From: Taenia hydatigena
Taxonomy: Eukaryota; Platyhelminthes; Cestoda; Cyclophyllidea; Taeniidae
Direction: 5' to 3'
Assembly: GCA_036345935.2 (NCBI GenBank)
Contig: JADWOT020000001.1
Span: forward strand, 24,158,994-24,222,993
DNA: 64,000 nucleotides
Of this stretch, positions 24,961-37,099 are shown piece after piece; within the stretch, counting starts at the first letter, position 1, and each line of letters opens with the position of its first letter. The position numbers and the translations under genes are program-made. The notes under the pieces are model-generated. The model worked only from the letters and a program-made list of their open reading frames with translations. It did not search any database and was not told the DNA's origin.

Positions 24961-25440
24961 TTCATTTGCGAGCTCAGCAGGTCATGACAGTGCTTCAATC
25001 TACCAATTAAAACAACTGAAATGTATGGCGGCTACCCTGCTTCCTACTATTCAATTTTACGTGGACGTTGGAATACATTCTAACCACTGCTGCCTTTTCC
25101 ACACCCTTCTGCAATGCCTACAGGAGGCAAACTTTCATTTGAGGCCACGCATAGAAACCCTACATATAAATGCTCAATTCTGGACAGAACGACTTTGGCC
25201 TTCAAAGCACTGGTTAACATGCGTTCCTGCTGCATGTGCCAGCTTAGAATTTTTTGCCTCAGTGTAGCTATATTTTACTTATTCACACCCTATGCTGCGT
25301 CGTGTAGCACTCGTACAGGTACTTGTACACAAGAAATGCATACGGATTTTGCGGTGCTGCACTGTGGAACTTTGTTTGTTTAGCTGTTGGTTACGGTCAT
25401 TTGAGCAGGTCTATTGTCTTTGCTGGGTGGAGTGACCACT
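24740..25440. repeat. Snap-back inverted repeat (R1 head-to-head)
   Basis: 24740-24960 and 25210-25440 are diverged reverse complements, sharing the run of GACCGTAA, CAACAGCTA and AAACAA and the run of TTCTAAGCTGGCACATGCAG. The two R1 copies face each other around a loop of about 250 bp. Confidence 0.65.
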
Positions 25441-26299
25441 GAGACGTTCCTGCAGCCTTGATCGCACTCTTTTTGTCAAAGATCCTCCTTTGCCTAAGTA
25501 TTATGCCTTTTTAGTTGTCAAGACAGCCCCAAAACACTGCGTTGGTGGCGATGAAATGCAGACGCAAGTATAAGGAAATGCTATCCTGATGTATGTCGCC
25601 GAAGATTGGCTCTGTCGGTGTGGAGGAATTGCATAGACTATGGATGAGAGAACTGATGATGGCGTGGAAGAGAAGGACTGAGAATGACGTCTCTCTTCAG
25701 GAATAGGGCTGTTGACATGGAAAGCGACACAATTGGAAAACCATCTGGAGATGTATTGTCTCGCTACTTAACTCAACAATGCCCTGCTTCTTGCACGAAG
25801 TGTAAGCAAATATGCGTGAATGCAAGGATGATTGTAGTAATCAATTCGGCATTTTCAGATTCCTCTTCCTGACAAACATTCCACGCCTATTAGCTTTAAG
25901 ATATTGGTCTGCTTAACAAGTCCCCTATATGTTGTTCCACATTAGAAGTTAGCGCGTTGCTTTTCACAGATATGGGCACCCGTATTCAAAAATGTCCCCC
26001 TTCATTCCGAACTGACTGACACTCTCTAAGTAGGAATTCGAGCCAGCTGAATCTCCAACACTTCAACATACACTTTAATTACGCCTGCCTTACTCGTCTC
26101 ACTCAACAACTGCTGCATGCTTGTCTCCCCTCCCCAACCGATAGCATGAAAATCCACATCGACTGTGGATGTGGATGCGGCTCCGATAAGCAGTGTTTGA
26201 TCGCAGACCACTAACTGTAATTCTGGTTGTCTAGTCGTCTTTGGTGAAGACACTTATTGGCGCATTGACTGACTTGGCAGAAAAACAGGTAACAATTGC

Positions 26300-26985
26300 A
26301 CATTACAAGGCATTCCTTCGCAGGTTTTTTTGTCAAAGCATCTAGATTTGCTGTGCTGACATATGCAGAACCGTAGAATGTGACGTTAGTTGACTAACAC
26401 TCTTTGCTTGACGGGAGTAGCAAGATGGTGCGATTCAGTCACCACGTCAAACTGAGCTCATGTCACTATCTTAAAAGCAATGTGCAGAACTGGTAGAGGT
26501 AAAGAAAGAAGTGGCTCGAGTCCGCCCACTAACTATAAATACAAAAGCAGAAAGTAATTGGTTTTGGCTTACTCAAAAATGTGTAAACGTCGTCTTTAGC
26601 CTATGCAATTCCTTCACACCGACTAATTTAATCATAGACGACATAAACAGGATAGCATTTTTCCAAACTTGCATCTGCTTTTCATCACCGTCAATGCAGC
26701 CTCTCGTGACCTCCTAGAAGACTGAAGACAACATAATACTTAGGCAAAAGTAGATATTTAGCAAGTAGAGTAGGACTGGGGCTGCTGGAGCAATAGGCCT
26801 GCTCAATTGACCGTAGACAGCAGCTACGCAAACAAGGTTCGACAATGAAGCACTGTTCTTGTATAAAAGTGCCTCAACTAGTGCTATGAGACACAGTACA
26901 GGGTTTGAATAAGTGAAATGAAGCTACTGTGAGGCAAAGAATTCTAAGCTGGCACATGCAGTAGGAACGCATATTAACCAGTGCT
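26300..26985 (+). repeat. Tandem duplication unit 2
   Basis: Second, slightly shorter unit of the 24230-24960 duplication. It runs directly into block A. The segment between the units holds an inverted R1 copy and sequence related to the other R2/R3 copies. Confidence 0.8.
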
Positions 26986-29724
26986 TTAAAGACAGAAGTG
27001 ATTCCGTTCAGAATAAAACAATTTCATCTAAAGTTTCCAAGCATGCCCCCAAATGTAAGTTTGCTTCCTGTAGGCATTGTAAAAGAATGCAAAAACGTAA
27101 ACTTGTCAGTAGTTGAAACGTAATCCAACGCGTATTCAAAATTGAGTAGTAAAGAGCAAGGCAGTCGCTACCACATTGTAATCATTTTAATTAGTAAAGT
27201 AAAGCACTGCCATGCCTTGCTGATCTCGCAAATAAAATGCATGCCTAAGTTCTAGTTTTGCGTATTTTGCAGACGCTTAATATCAGGGTGGCCAGGTTCG
27301 AGGTAGATTGCATGCAGCACTAGACCAATATTGAGGACGCTGTGATATTGTAGTTGGGTAAACGGGAGATTAAAGCACTTAAGTAAGCAGCGTCCATGGG
27401 ATTAAACGAAGCTGCATGTAACGCACGCTAAGCACTCAAAATCCAATGCATTAAAGTAGATTCAGATGTCGGACTGGCTTACTACCATCACGCTTACATT
27501 CATGCATATTGGCTTGCGCGTCACGACCGTGAGAGGCAATGCTAATTGCGTAGAGCTGCAAACAAGGTTGAAATTATTCTCAATTCAACACACCCGACCA
27601 CGAACCCGTTGATAAAAGAAAGTCGATTGGCATATCGCATTACTGGATAAACATATGCACTTCACGTTTCTCAAATAGCGGCAGCGATGTTTGATGTCAC
27701 GAAAGTTTGCATCACTAAAATTAGGTTGGACTGCGTTTAATTTAGTGGATTGCAAACAGTCACCCATATATCGGAAGCACTTGTTTTTGCTATACACTCA
27801 GCTATGTACATTCTCATATTTTTCACCGGTATCCACTGTATGCGAAAATGTGCCATGCCTTTGCTGAACCACAACGTGATGCACCTGCACTAAGAGTTCT
27901 ACAAAGTGCCTGCGTAAAGCGAATGATATCCAACCACAAGAAATGCATCACCTTTTTCTTCCACCACCATACTGTTAAGGATTACAAGTTTAATTCATCG
28001 CAAATTAAAAATGAATGCAGATTTGCATGGTATGTTCCAGCTGAACAGCGAGGCTGACTTTACCACTACGCACTTTACCATCGAAATGCACAACAATTTG
28101 CTGAGGCAAGTCTTCTATCTTGCCGTTAATATGCAAAATGATGTAAAGAGACATATTGGTAGACCAGGTCTGAAGGCTGACTGCAAATTACTATTCAGCT
28201 ATTCGCGGTAGACCCAATCAGCCTTGTGTCAGTGCGTGCTAATTCCAGTTGTTTACACTCACGCAACTCTGAACTATATATATTCCATCCTTGTGCTTTC
28301 TTAAGTCAAATGCGGCGCCACCGCCTGCTATAGATCCGTGCACTCAAAAGTTAGGTTGATATAGCTTCGGTAAGTAAGACCTTTAGCTAGTTAAAGCTCC
28401 AACATGCTCACTTGCTCTCCATTCATGCTTACCTCACCCACCTAATTTGACGACTGATGCATGTGCACATATCTTCCGCGAACGTCAATAAGTAAAACCA
28501 CCTTGATGCAAGTCTGAATGCTGCGCATCATTGTGTCCCGGATTACTTAATGGGGCTACAAAAAGGCTCAAATTACTGGTTGAAACTCAGTAGCTACCAA
28601 CTTGACAAACAGAAATCCATATTCTTCATTAATTTCCACTGTTAACATGGCCACTGCTGTAAGCATATTACCAGGAGGCATCAGGTTATCCGCACAAGTG
28701 CCTCGTGCTACTTTGAATTCAAAGTATCGGTCTACATGCTGATAGACATTACTATTAGGACTCGTGCGGTGAAAATTAGGCTTGCCAGCAACAACGTGGA
28801 ATGGTCAGACGCAAAGTGTGCAAGTAAGGAAAATTAATACTATCCCGATCTCAGCTCAAAACAACTTTCAGAACACATTTAATCGAGGTTGGAAAGTTCC
28901 TTTTCTGCAAGAATAGCATTTGTGCTATTCAAGTGATTGCCTAGAAGAAGACTGCTGTGTCCACGACGGAGGTAATGCACAATCACTTGCTTCTCCCTTT
29001 CATCAATGCACAGGCGAATCGCTTTACTGCGCCAGATCTAACCGTAATGTGGAGTTGTGAGCAAAGGCAAAACTCACTTAATCTTCATCTTCGTGAGTCC
29101 ATCTCCGACTGCGATATTGACAAACTGCGGATAATTTGATGAAGGCATCCAAAATGAGGGTTGACATCTGTGCTTCGCCAACATCGTGTGGCACATGCGT
29201 GGCCAGATGCACGCAGAGCATATTTCACGATTGCGAACCCTGCAAATGCTACGCACCGTAGTCAGGTTACAGCTACAGGGAAGACAACGCATGCTTCGAC
29301 GACTTATGTCTTACTTTCAGTCAATTCAGTTAGCCTCTCTGTGCAAATCAATGATGAAATCTGTGGCACACAAGTGCGTGACCGCCCTCGCAACGCGTCA
29401 AAAAATACCGTTCACAGTAAGAATTCAGTAAAACATGGATATTTTGTCCTATGGATTGATGTGGTGGTTTCACACATGGACACATTTTCATAGATAATTA
29501 TGAGAAGCATGCTTTGTGCGCTACTTCGACAGTTAAATAAATGCGGAGCAACCCCAACCTTTATTACCAGCTTATGTGAACGCGCCTTCAAATGGGCAAA
29601 CTGAGGTGGTACTTGTCCAAATGCTGCCTCAGTGAATCCTGAGAACTCGCAAACTAATAATCGCATTCCCTTACTCCTGCACAATGTTTAGTGTCAAGTG
29701 CAACTTAACAAGAACGCTGTAGTC

Positions 29725-29800
29725 TTAAAACCATTCCTCTGCATCCATGACGAAGGTAGAGGTGAGAGCGATATTCACGAACAAGAAGCATGCCAAGGTG
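29725..29800 (-). other. Candidate hydrophobic terminal exon downstream of FN3 gene 1
   Basis: Follows an acceptor (GTGTTTCAG) and reads TLACFLFVNIALTSTF then MDAEEWF and TAA: a hydrophobic tail of the same kind as the antigen exon III. It lies about 540 bp downstream of that exon on the same strand. The acceptor and reading frame recur at 47536 and 56481. It could be an alternative last exon of the antigen gene or a relic of a neighbouring gene. Confidence 0.3.
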
Positions 29801-30343
29801 CTGAAACACAGGTAGTCAGTCATTTTGCACTGGGAACACGAGCCAACATTGGTGAAGCATGAGGATTTCTATGCTGCTGCATCCAAGTACTCATCTTCTA
29901 AATGGCCTCAAACGTCAACATTGTGGTGCTGTTTGAGGATCCCCATCCAGTCACCCAACATCTCAAATGCTGCTAACTTCGTATTCACTAAGCGCTGTAG
30001 CAAGATTTTGAGTATTAAGTGGCTTAGCTTGAGTAACGCGTTCGCTGATGGGGAAGAAGTACGTTAGCTTGAAGGACTTGGATCTCCTTTGCATGTTGCA
30101 TTGTATCCCCTAGTAAATAAGAACATTAAAACCCTCGGTTTTTAATTGAAGCGAAAATGGAATGGACGAGACAGACATTAAAGTGGATGACACTAAGTCT
30201 AAGAGGGTACATTTGCGTTGGGCAGCCGCGAGTGAAGAGCGAGTAGTGCACTTCCTACTTCACGGCGACCTGCAATGGTGAAGGTGTAATATTCCACATT
30301 GATGACTGACTTAGGCGACAACTTGAGCAAGTACTGTGGACAT

Positions 30344-31664
30344 TTATGCAAATACGATCAGTAAAATCGCAGAACTTACGGCATATCCACCCCTAGTACC
30401 ACGTCTTCTATCCGGCTCTATTCGAAACATCACGTTGGTAAGGATAAGTCTTGATACATTTGCGCAACTCAACGCGAGATTTCGGCGCAAGCGTGCAAGG
30501 AAGTGCAATGCATGCAATTCGGGATGTACTAACCAGTCAGCCCTGTACGAAGTAAGGCATCGTCGGTAAGAACAACGCCATCGTCTCCTAAGGCTACTAC
30601 CTCCAACTGATAGAGTGTGTTGGGGTGCAACCGACTAATAATGACTTCCTCCTTCCCCACGCTTGCCATCTTGCTCGCCACCCTGTCCAGATTTTCAGCT
30701 TGAGTATAAAGTACTTCGATTGTCTTCACGCCGCGCTCAATCAAATGCTCCTTATTCCAAGTCAACCGAAGCGCATTTTCATTGACTGCAACCCAACGAA
30801 ATATTTGCTGCACAGAGTCTGTGCCCAGCGCTGCGTTTTTTAAAATGTTGTATCATACAATGAGCATGTTTAAGGCGTCCTGCACTGTCAGCTTGGGCTT
30901 GTAAAGCGATAGCTCGTAACAACAGAATAGTAATGCTTGTGTTTACTATTGACGTCGGTGTATCTGCCTTCAAAATGCAAGAATGCGATGTATATGCGGT
31001 CAGTACAGGAATTAGAGAGCATTCTTATATACTGGTCGCTTCCTTACAATGCGCTGGAAGCTTGAGCTAGGAAAACACCTGTGCGAACGCTGCGTCTATG
31101 TCAATAGAGGCATGATCATGTGAGCAGGTGTGAAACAAAATAATAAGTGTGCAGAAAATTTGTCGATTTTACTGAGTGTGTGGCGTTGGGAGTAGAACTG
31201 AAGGTAGGGTTGAGATTGACGTCGGTGTGAGAGAAGATGTGTGAATAAGGTGGTTAGCATTCAAAGTTCAAGTAGAAAATGCAGATGCAATTATTACCCA
31301 CAATTCTTCCTCACAGCTGGCGCCGATTCCTCCGTTGATTATTATTAATGCTAGCGACCACTGCGCCTAGGTCTACATCTGGTGACCGCACTGCAAGTAT
31401 AGCAATGGATAGCAGTCCATTCTACAAGGAAGGCTTTAAGTGCACACCATTTGCCACCCTTCTCATTATCGTGCACAGCTTAATTCTTGTGCCTGCAAAT
31501 GCAGGATAAAATGTCGGTGGGTGAATAACAATTTATGGCAGATGACACGGCATATATGCTGAGCAAAGGGACATGCTATGTGGCAAAGTACCACCAGCTT
31601 CTCCCAATTCTGCAGTAAGAACCGAGGCCGCCATGAACAGGAAACAGAATGGAGCCATCATCAT
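30344..31664 (-). CDS. FN3-domain oncosphere-antigen-like gene 1 (three exons)
   Basis: Secreted, probably membrane-anchored single-FN3 protein of the taeniid EG95/45W/TSOL host-protective antigen type. Exon I 31664-31592 gives a signal peptide (hydrophobic core FCFLFMAASVLTA, residues 5-18). Exon II 30830-30534 (297 bp) carries the FN3 domain, about residues 25-124, with strand-B Trp49 (RLTW), RGVKTIEVLYT and the classic strand-F motif LHPNTLY ending at Tyr98. Exon III 30417-30344 gives a short basic linker and the hydrophobic tail AVSSAILLIVFA, then TAA. Introns (761 and 116 bp) are both phase 1 with AG acceptors (CGCAG, AATAG) and donors GTACTT and GTTAGT. Exons sum to 444 bp, 147 residues, near the family's usual 130-160. 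The first of three consecutive ATGs is taken as start. An alternative exon I donor lies 3 bp earlier. Seen: ORFs and splice signals. Known: family architecture. Inferred: exact junctions and surface location. Confidence 0.82.
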
Positions 31665-31692
31665 CCTTAGTACTGTGATTGCTTACAGACGC

Positions 31693-31700
31693 TATTTATG
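31693..31700 (-). promoter_or_regulatory. TATA-like box of FN3 gene 1
   Basis: CATAAATA on the minus strand, 29-36 bp upstream of the first ATG of the FN3 gene. The flank further upstream (31740-31830) is about 88% identical to that of gene 2, so the promoter is shared by descent. A short 5' UTR is implied; the start site is unproven. Confidence 0.3.
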
Positions 31701-31941
31701 TTGCATTCATAGGAGCAATTCTCATTGAATTCAGCCCATGAGCTGCCCAAACCATGACCCACAAATCCAATTTGCCTTCATCGACTGCGCGCATAGTGTG
31801 ATGAGACGCGTGAGTACTCCCACATCCACCTATCACGCTCTTCATCATTGAGGCGCAATTTGGGTATGCAATAACGATATTGTGCGTGGGGACCTCATCA
31901 ACATTAACATCTACTTAGAACGAACATTTTATTCTGCGCAT

Positions 31942-32037
31942 ATGCAGACGAGTGAACTGTGCGCTGTAGTCTTCACTGTTCTCCTGGTGGTAGTGAAGGG
32001 GAGTCTGGCAGAAGCTCATGCATTCTTTGATCATTGA
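31942..32037 (+). CDS. 31-residue signal-peptide micro-ORF, divergent from FN3 gene 1
   Basis: ATG-started, 31 residues plus TGA, reading as a near-perfect secretory signal: SELC, hydrophobic core VVFTVLLVVV, then KGSLAEAHAF with a plausible cleavage after SLA. It lies 278 bp from the start of the FN3 gene, divergently transcribed, in the space where a shared promoter would sit. A homologue of identical length, with the same start and stop positions, lies at 50298-50393 beside FN3 gene 2; a third copy at 58765 is frameshifted. It could be a micro-secreted peptide or the first exon of a plus-strand gene (an in-frame GTAGTG lies inside the core). No family recognised. Confidence 0.4.
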   Translation: MQTSELCAVVFTVLLVVVKGSLAEAHAFFDH

Positions 32038-32900
32038 TATACTTTCTTCTCATGCTTTCTGGTCGTTAGCTTGTAACTAGGAGTAGTAGTGATTGCATCA
32101 CCCACGAAAACCAAACTACATTGCTGTTCGCTAAGTAGTGATTTAGCGAGGCTGAGAATGTGTGTGGTTCCAATCTAATCCTTTCTTCCTTTCTTCGACT
32201 CTACCAGCTTCATCAAGAGCAGCACTCATTCGATTGAGCCTAGCGTTGTGGAAATGGACCACCTTTTCCACCTGTTTCTATTGACCATCCCTTCCAGTCA
32301 TGATGCAAGGCTCTTGCGAATTGATCAACTTAACGCTTTCAATGTAGGTAGCAGCACCAATCTACTCAGTCACTTAAGTCTGACAACATGGGCAGATGTG
32401 TTTCGCAGGGTTGTAATGGTGAGGTGTGCTCCTATAATCAAGTTAGAACAGCAACAAATGGCCCGGTGTCCCCATTTCCATCTGTGCAATTTTCCACCAG
32501 TAGGGTGTAGCACAATTTAGTGGGCACCTTAGATCCAGTGGTGCCCTCTGCACCCGTATGCTACTATGACATGCATTGGTCAGTTCTTCCGCACACTCAC
32601 AAGAAATTAGGGCAGGATTCAAATAGGCTTTCCACCACATCACCCTGAATTCGAACTGCTTAAATTAAAACTACCGACGCGCTTCCTGTCACAATATTTA
32701 CCGCTTAAGTTTTGGCTGCCATCTTCAATTAAGTTAGTCCAATTCTCTCTTCGTGATAGCAAAACGGCTAAAATGCCATTATCTTTGTTGCGCATTAAGC
32801 GTACAATAGGATGTGGGGCGAGTTGAGGCAAAGAAGTGTAAATAAACAGTTTGATACTTGTCTGGATACATTCTCCCCAATTCTTGCACACTGCCGACAG

Positions 32901-32956
32901 AAGAGAAGACAGTGTGGAATTGCATTGATGGAAATGACAAGTACTTGCATTCCGAG
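32901..32956 (+). other. 56-bp candidate exon, copy 2 (block A)
   Basis: Acceptor CCGACAG after a pyrimidine-rich tract, donor GTAAAA, reading EKTVWNCIDGNDKYLHSE. If not spliced, the frame runs on into a hydrophobic stretch (NLLTSLLLLGSTILA), which resembles an antigen tail exon. Confidence 0.3.
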
Positions 32957-34199
32957 GTAAAATCTACCATAAATCTGCTCACATCACTTTTGTTACTTGG
33001 CTCTACGATTCTAGCATACTCTACCATGAATATGCTAAATTTCATTTTAGACTTGCTCACCAATTCGCACTTCTGATACTGATGAGGTCAAGCACGTGTC
33101 GCCGTAGTGCCATTCATTTAATCGCTATTGTGCGCTATCAGTGCGTGGGTATCTGCAACTACTGCGTGAGGGTTTTCTCCCACTCAGCTTTACCAATCTT
33201 GAGATATTCCACCTCTCCACCATCATGCCCCTTCTTAACCCATCCATTCTCAACACCACTGTCTGTGTGCATCGCGAGTCGTTGTTGTAAGATTCGTGGC
33301 TAAACACCCCACATGTGAAATGCACTCTCCACCACACATCTGACACTCCGTTACGGTGCCAATGACCCCACACATTGACTGCCACGATGCAGCCAGTGTG
33401 AGTGGTTCAATTTATTCCCCAGTCTAGCATGTGACAGCATCGTCATCCCTAATGCAATTTATTCAAGCATGAAGGTGAGCTTGCCACTGCTAATAATGGG
33501 AATAATTCATTAATTGAAGGACTGATTTGTCAAGCTCTTTTAGGTTTCCATATGCATGCAGGCGATGCGATGAACATTGGCATGAGCGGACATTAAATCA
33601 ATGCGATGCGTCTGAACTATCGCAGTGGAAAAGGTCGATCAGTCGGCGCATTCTAGTCACGCATTGTTGCACCTATTATTGTTGTTAGATTGCAATTTTG
33701 GATGGAGTTGTTTACGCGCTACACTGGAATTCTTGCGGACTGAGCTGCGATGTGGTGGTGCCGGACGTGAAGCCAAAGCTCTGCATGGTTTCTCTTGCGA
33801 AGCACATTGAGCTAATAGGCTTAATGAGGTCTAATGGCTCAACCAATGTTCACGGAAATGTGTCCGATCCGAGCCATATGGGTTCTAATACACATGCCTA
33901 CTTAATATTAACAGGAGTAGCTGTACAATTTAATTATGTGTGCTCATTCACTCCTCATGACTTGACAAAGTCCCTGCTTGAGTTCTGTACCCATTACATT
34001 CATCCACACAATTAATCACGGCGAAACGCAAAACAGCACAAGTAACCAAACACCCTTGTGTGCATGTCTGCTAGAAAATGGCATGACTTGCTGTCAAATG
34101 CTCTTGGTCACTGTGAAGTGATACAACTACCGTTTGTAAGAAAAATTTATCATTACTGCTTGTCACAGATCCATGTACCCTGCTGTCGCAAAATGCTCC

Positions 34200-35250
34200 T
34201 CTTCATTCGTGACTGATACAACTTTCGTGAACTAGAACTTGAACGAGTCCGTAATTGCTTATCCGTCTTCGCGAGATTGTAACATGATTTCACAATGCGT
34301 CTGCTTCATTGCAGCCAATGTGAGCGGTTAAGTCTGACCCCGTTTCTAGCATGTGATCGCACTGTGTTCTAACACAAGGTTATTTCTGCATAGAATTTGC
34401 ATTGCTCCTGCTATAGAGATTGTTCCATTGGCTGAACGACTGCTTCAGTTTTGTGTGGCTTTCAATTTGCATACGTGTGCAAAATTAAAGGTGGTATGCA
34501 TGCGATAAACCTGGTTGGATGCACTTGAAATACGCAATAAATGAAATATGTTCAACTCCCAGACTCAAACCACTGCAATTTCCTCATTTTGTTCGGCAAA
34601 ATGATGGCTTTATGAGCAAACCCCGTCTTACTATTTTGAGCACGTCGGATTGCCTGTGCATTATTTGAGAATACGGTGGTATTACATGTGGAAGCACAAG
34701 TCCAACTAGTTGTTCTGGTAAAATGCACTGCATAACTGTGTTTCGTGAGGTGCAATATTCAGCACGTAGAGCCATGTGTTAAGTAAAGTATTGTCTGGGG
34801 ATGGTCCGCTTAATTTCGATCCATCTCGTGTTGGCCTTGCCGCAAATGTATTCACAAGCACTCCGCCTCAGCATCCAGCCTATGCGTGATTTTGCAGCTT
34901 GTGCATAACGCGTAGTCCATTTCGGCGCCATAAGTCTCAGTCCTATGCCAAGCATAACTCGATTGCAAAATGCATTTCTACTTCCATTCACCGTTGCAGT
35001 GCATTTAGCCTGGCAATTTGATTAAATCGCTTAATTCAACGACTGATACATGCATACATTACCGCAGCGAATGATAGCAGGAAGAACTGCATTGATGGAT
35101 AGTCAGCTGCAAGGCGTGGATATGCCTCAGTCTACTCACTGAACTGACTAAAATGTAGTGGTGGCCACCTGCATCCTTACTGCAAGGCTCCAGTGCACAC
35201 TTCGACGGAAAGGAATGCGTGTCAGCATACGTGCAAATGCGTGTTTCCTC
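34200..35250 (+). repeat. R2 dispersed repeat copy
   Basis: Core GCAGCCAATGTGAGCGG at about 34310, a diverged middle, and the terminal run AACGACTGATACATGCATAC at about 35040. A minus-strand frame at 34700 shares the LVLxHxxPPYS stretch with 14120, which is repeat-derived. Confidence 0.5.
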
Positions 35251-36573
35251 AACTTGCTTCATCTGCTACCATTTGATTTATTAATAAGTATAAAATTTGT
35301 GCCTTCTTAAACCAAATGTCAAACTCGATTTTCTCGACTCTTGTAACTTTCGTTTTGAACGTGACATATCATGATTACGCCAATTTGAGCATAAGCCTCC
35401 CTCAACTGCGTTGATGTGAGAACTAGGCATGCATTTCATTTGCGAGATCAGCAACTGCGGATAGCACCGCAATTCGGGAGCATGCCTTTTATCTCGAGAG
35501 GACAGATGCAGTTGACACGTTCTTATGTAGAGTAAAAGTGATAAGAACACATACACGTCACCGCACATAATCACCCTTCTGCTTCTTATAATTACGATCA
35601 GTCGGCAGACTCGAGCCACTCCCTCTCTCACCTTCTTTGGCCTCTATATTAATAGCAAGATGGAGGCACTAACATAGCTCATTTCAGCGACGAAGTATAG
35701 GCGTCTTGTTATTTTAGACGTTGCCTTACCATACGACGGTATTGCATGTGGCAGCTTAATATGTCCAAGTTCTCATCCAAAGCACGATACACATGTATGC
35801 AATGCGACGTTAAATCGTGCAGGCTTGTTTACCGACAAAGACAATATTTGGGTTGCTAACACTGTGTTAGCAATTTGGATACCTTTCGTGATAGACTTGC
35901 ATAAAAATCGGCACAGAGAATGGCTGTAAGTGGGTAGGTCTATGCAAGCCTAAGTGATTCTTGTTTTGCGCTCATAAAACATTACGCACTTCGTGTGCAT
36001 CACAGTCCACATTACAACAGGCATACCACGTCCCTAATATTAACATCATATGCCGATCCACCTTCGTAGAGTATTTCCCCATTCCTATGTCTTCTTTTCT
36101 GGGCAGGATCGGCTAATCCTTGCCAGCATTGAGCAAAATGAAAATTGGTGTGTAGAAAGGCAATAAATGGCAGGAAAGCGCACTTTTGATTGTCGACACG
36201 TTAAATTAAAATAGTAACGGATTGCACAGGACATTTTGCAATAATAGTTTTGTGCTTAAGGACTACACCCTATCAAATTGTTGCCCTAACTTTGCAAGTG
36301 ATCAGATAGGAGCAATGTTTATTATCACTGCGTCATTATTGAAAGCGTATTTAACCTAATTGTTTGATTTTATCGTGACTACCTACCCTGTGTGAATTGG
36401 GAGATCGCAATCGACACACGCTTGTGTGGAAGCTATGAAATAGAGCACGTATGCCCAAGATTAGTTCCTTCAAAATGAGGATGTGTATGCAAGTTTAGCC
36501 CAAAAGGAGAGAGAAGTATGCATTGGAAGTTCAGGCGCATAGATAGGACAGAAATCGTCTGCGTTGACGCGAC

Positions 36574-36614
36574 GGATGCAGATGGTCCTTGGGCATCCAG
36601 GAGCATCTGCATCC
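36574..36614. other. Hairpin, 11-bp stem and 19-nt loop
   Basis: GGATGCAGATG at 36574-36584 pairs with CATCTGCATCC at 36604-36614. It lies inside an open frame (36518-36751) of unknown meaning. Confidence 0.45.
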
Positions 36615-37099
36615 AAAGCCACGGTTGTATGGAGAGACGTGTGGCGGTGATGGTTAGCAGGAAAGTAGAATGGGACTTATGCCAGCTTCAGGCCAGAATG
36701 GCGAGTGAGATGACAAGTGCTGCAGGCGAGGGAACAAAAGAGTGCACATAGAAGTCTGCAGTTCATCACATAGTGTAAAACAGGCGTTTGCACATCGGTT
36801 GCACTCCCTGTAATGAAAGCATCGGGTTTCTTTAGAGCTGCCTAGTCCCGTGTCGTGTTTCTGCATTTGGAAAGAAAGGGAGTGAGGGAAACAATTCTAG
36901 ATTTGATAAAGGAAAAGCGTAAGGCAAGGAGCGAATTGAAGGATCTGTAATGTTACACTTGGCAGATGCTTGTATGTTTACCCCATGCAAAATATATCTT
37001 TCATCGTAAGCAGCAAATGAAATAGTTAGCAGCTCAGATGAGTCGGTGAATTAAGTTCGCACTGCTACCCGTAACTGAGCAGATTGGAGTAACGCGGTT

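Larger units (their letters stand above)
26740..33480 (+). repeat. Segmental duplication block A (contains FN3 gene 1)
   Basis: Collinear with 44690-52380 at an offset of about 17.8-18.0 kb. Matching landmarks: 27200-27550 with 45100-45450, 28290-28450 with 46075-46235 (about 86% by eye), 28957 with 46736, the FN3 gene, 31745-31915 with 49670-49860 (about 88%), and 32000-33480 with 50340-51560. Small indels throughout suggest an old duplication. Confidence 0.75.

Noticed and set aside
29100..30030. Several open frames on both strands of the block A flank as genes
   Set aside because: The same frames are shifted or stopped in block B (for example after NIAV or NVAV at about 29120 and 46900), so constraint is not shown. 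Only the hydrophobic terminal exon is kept as a candidate.
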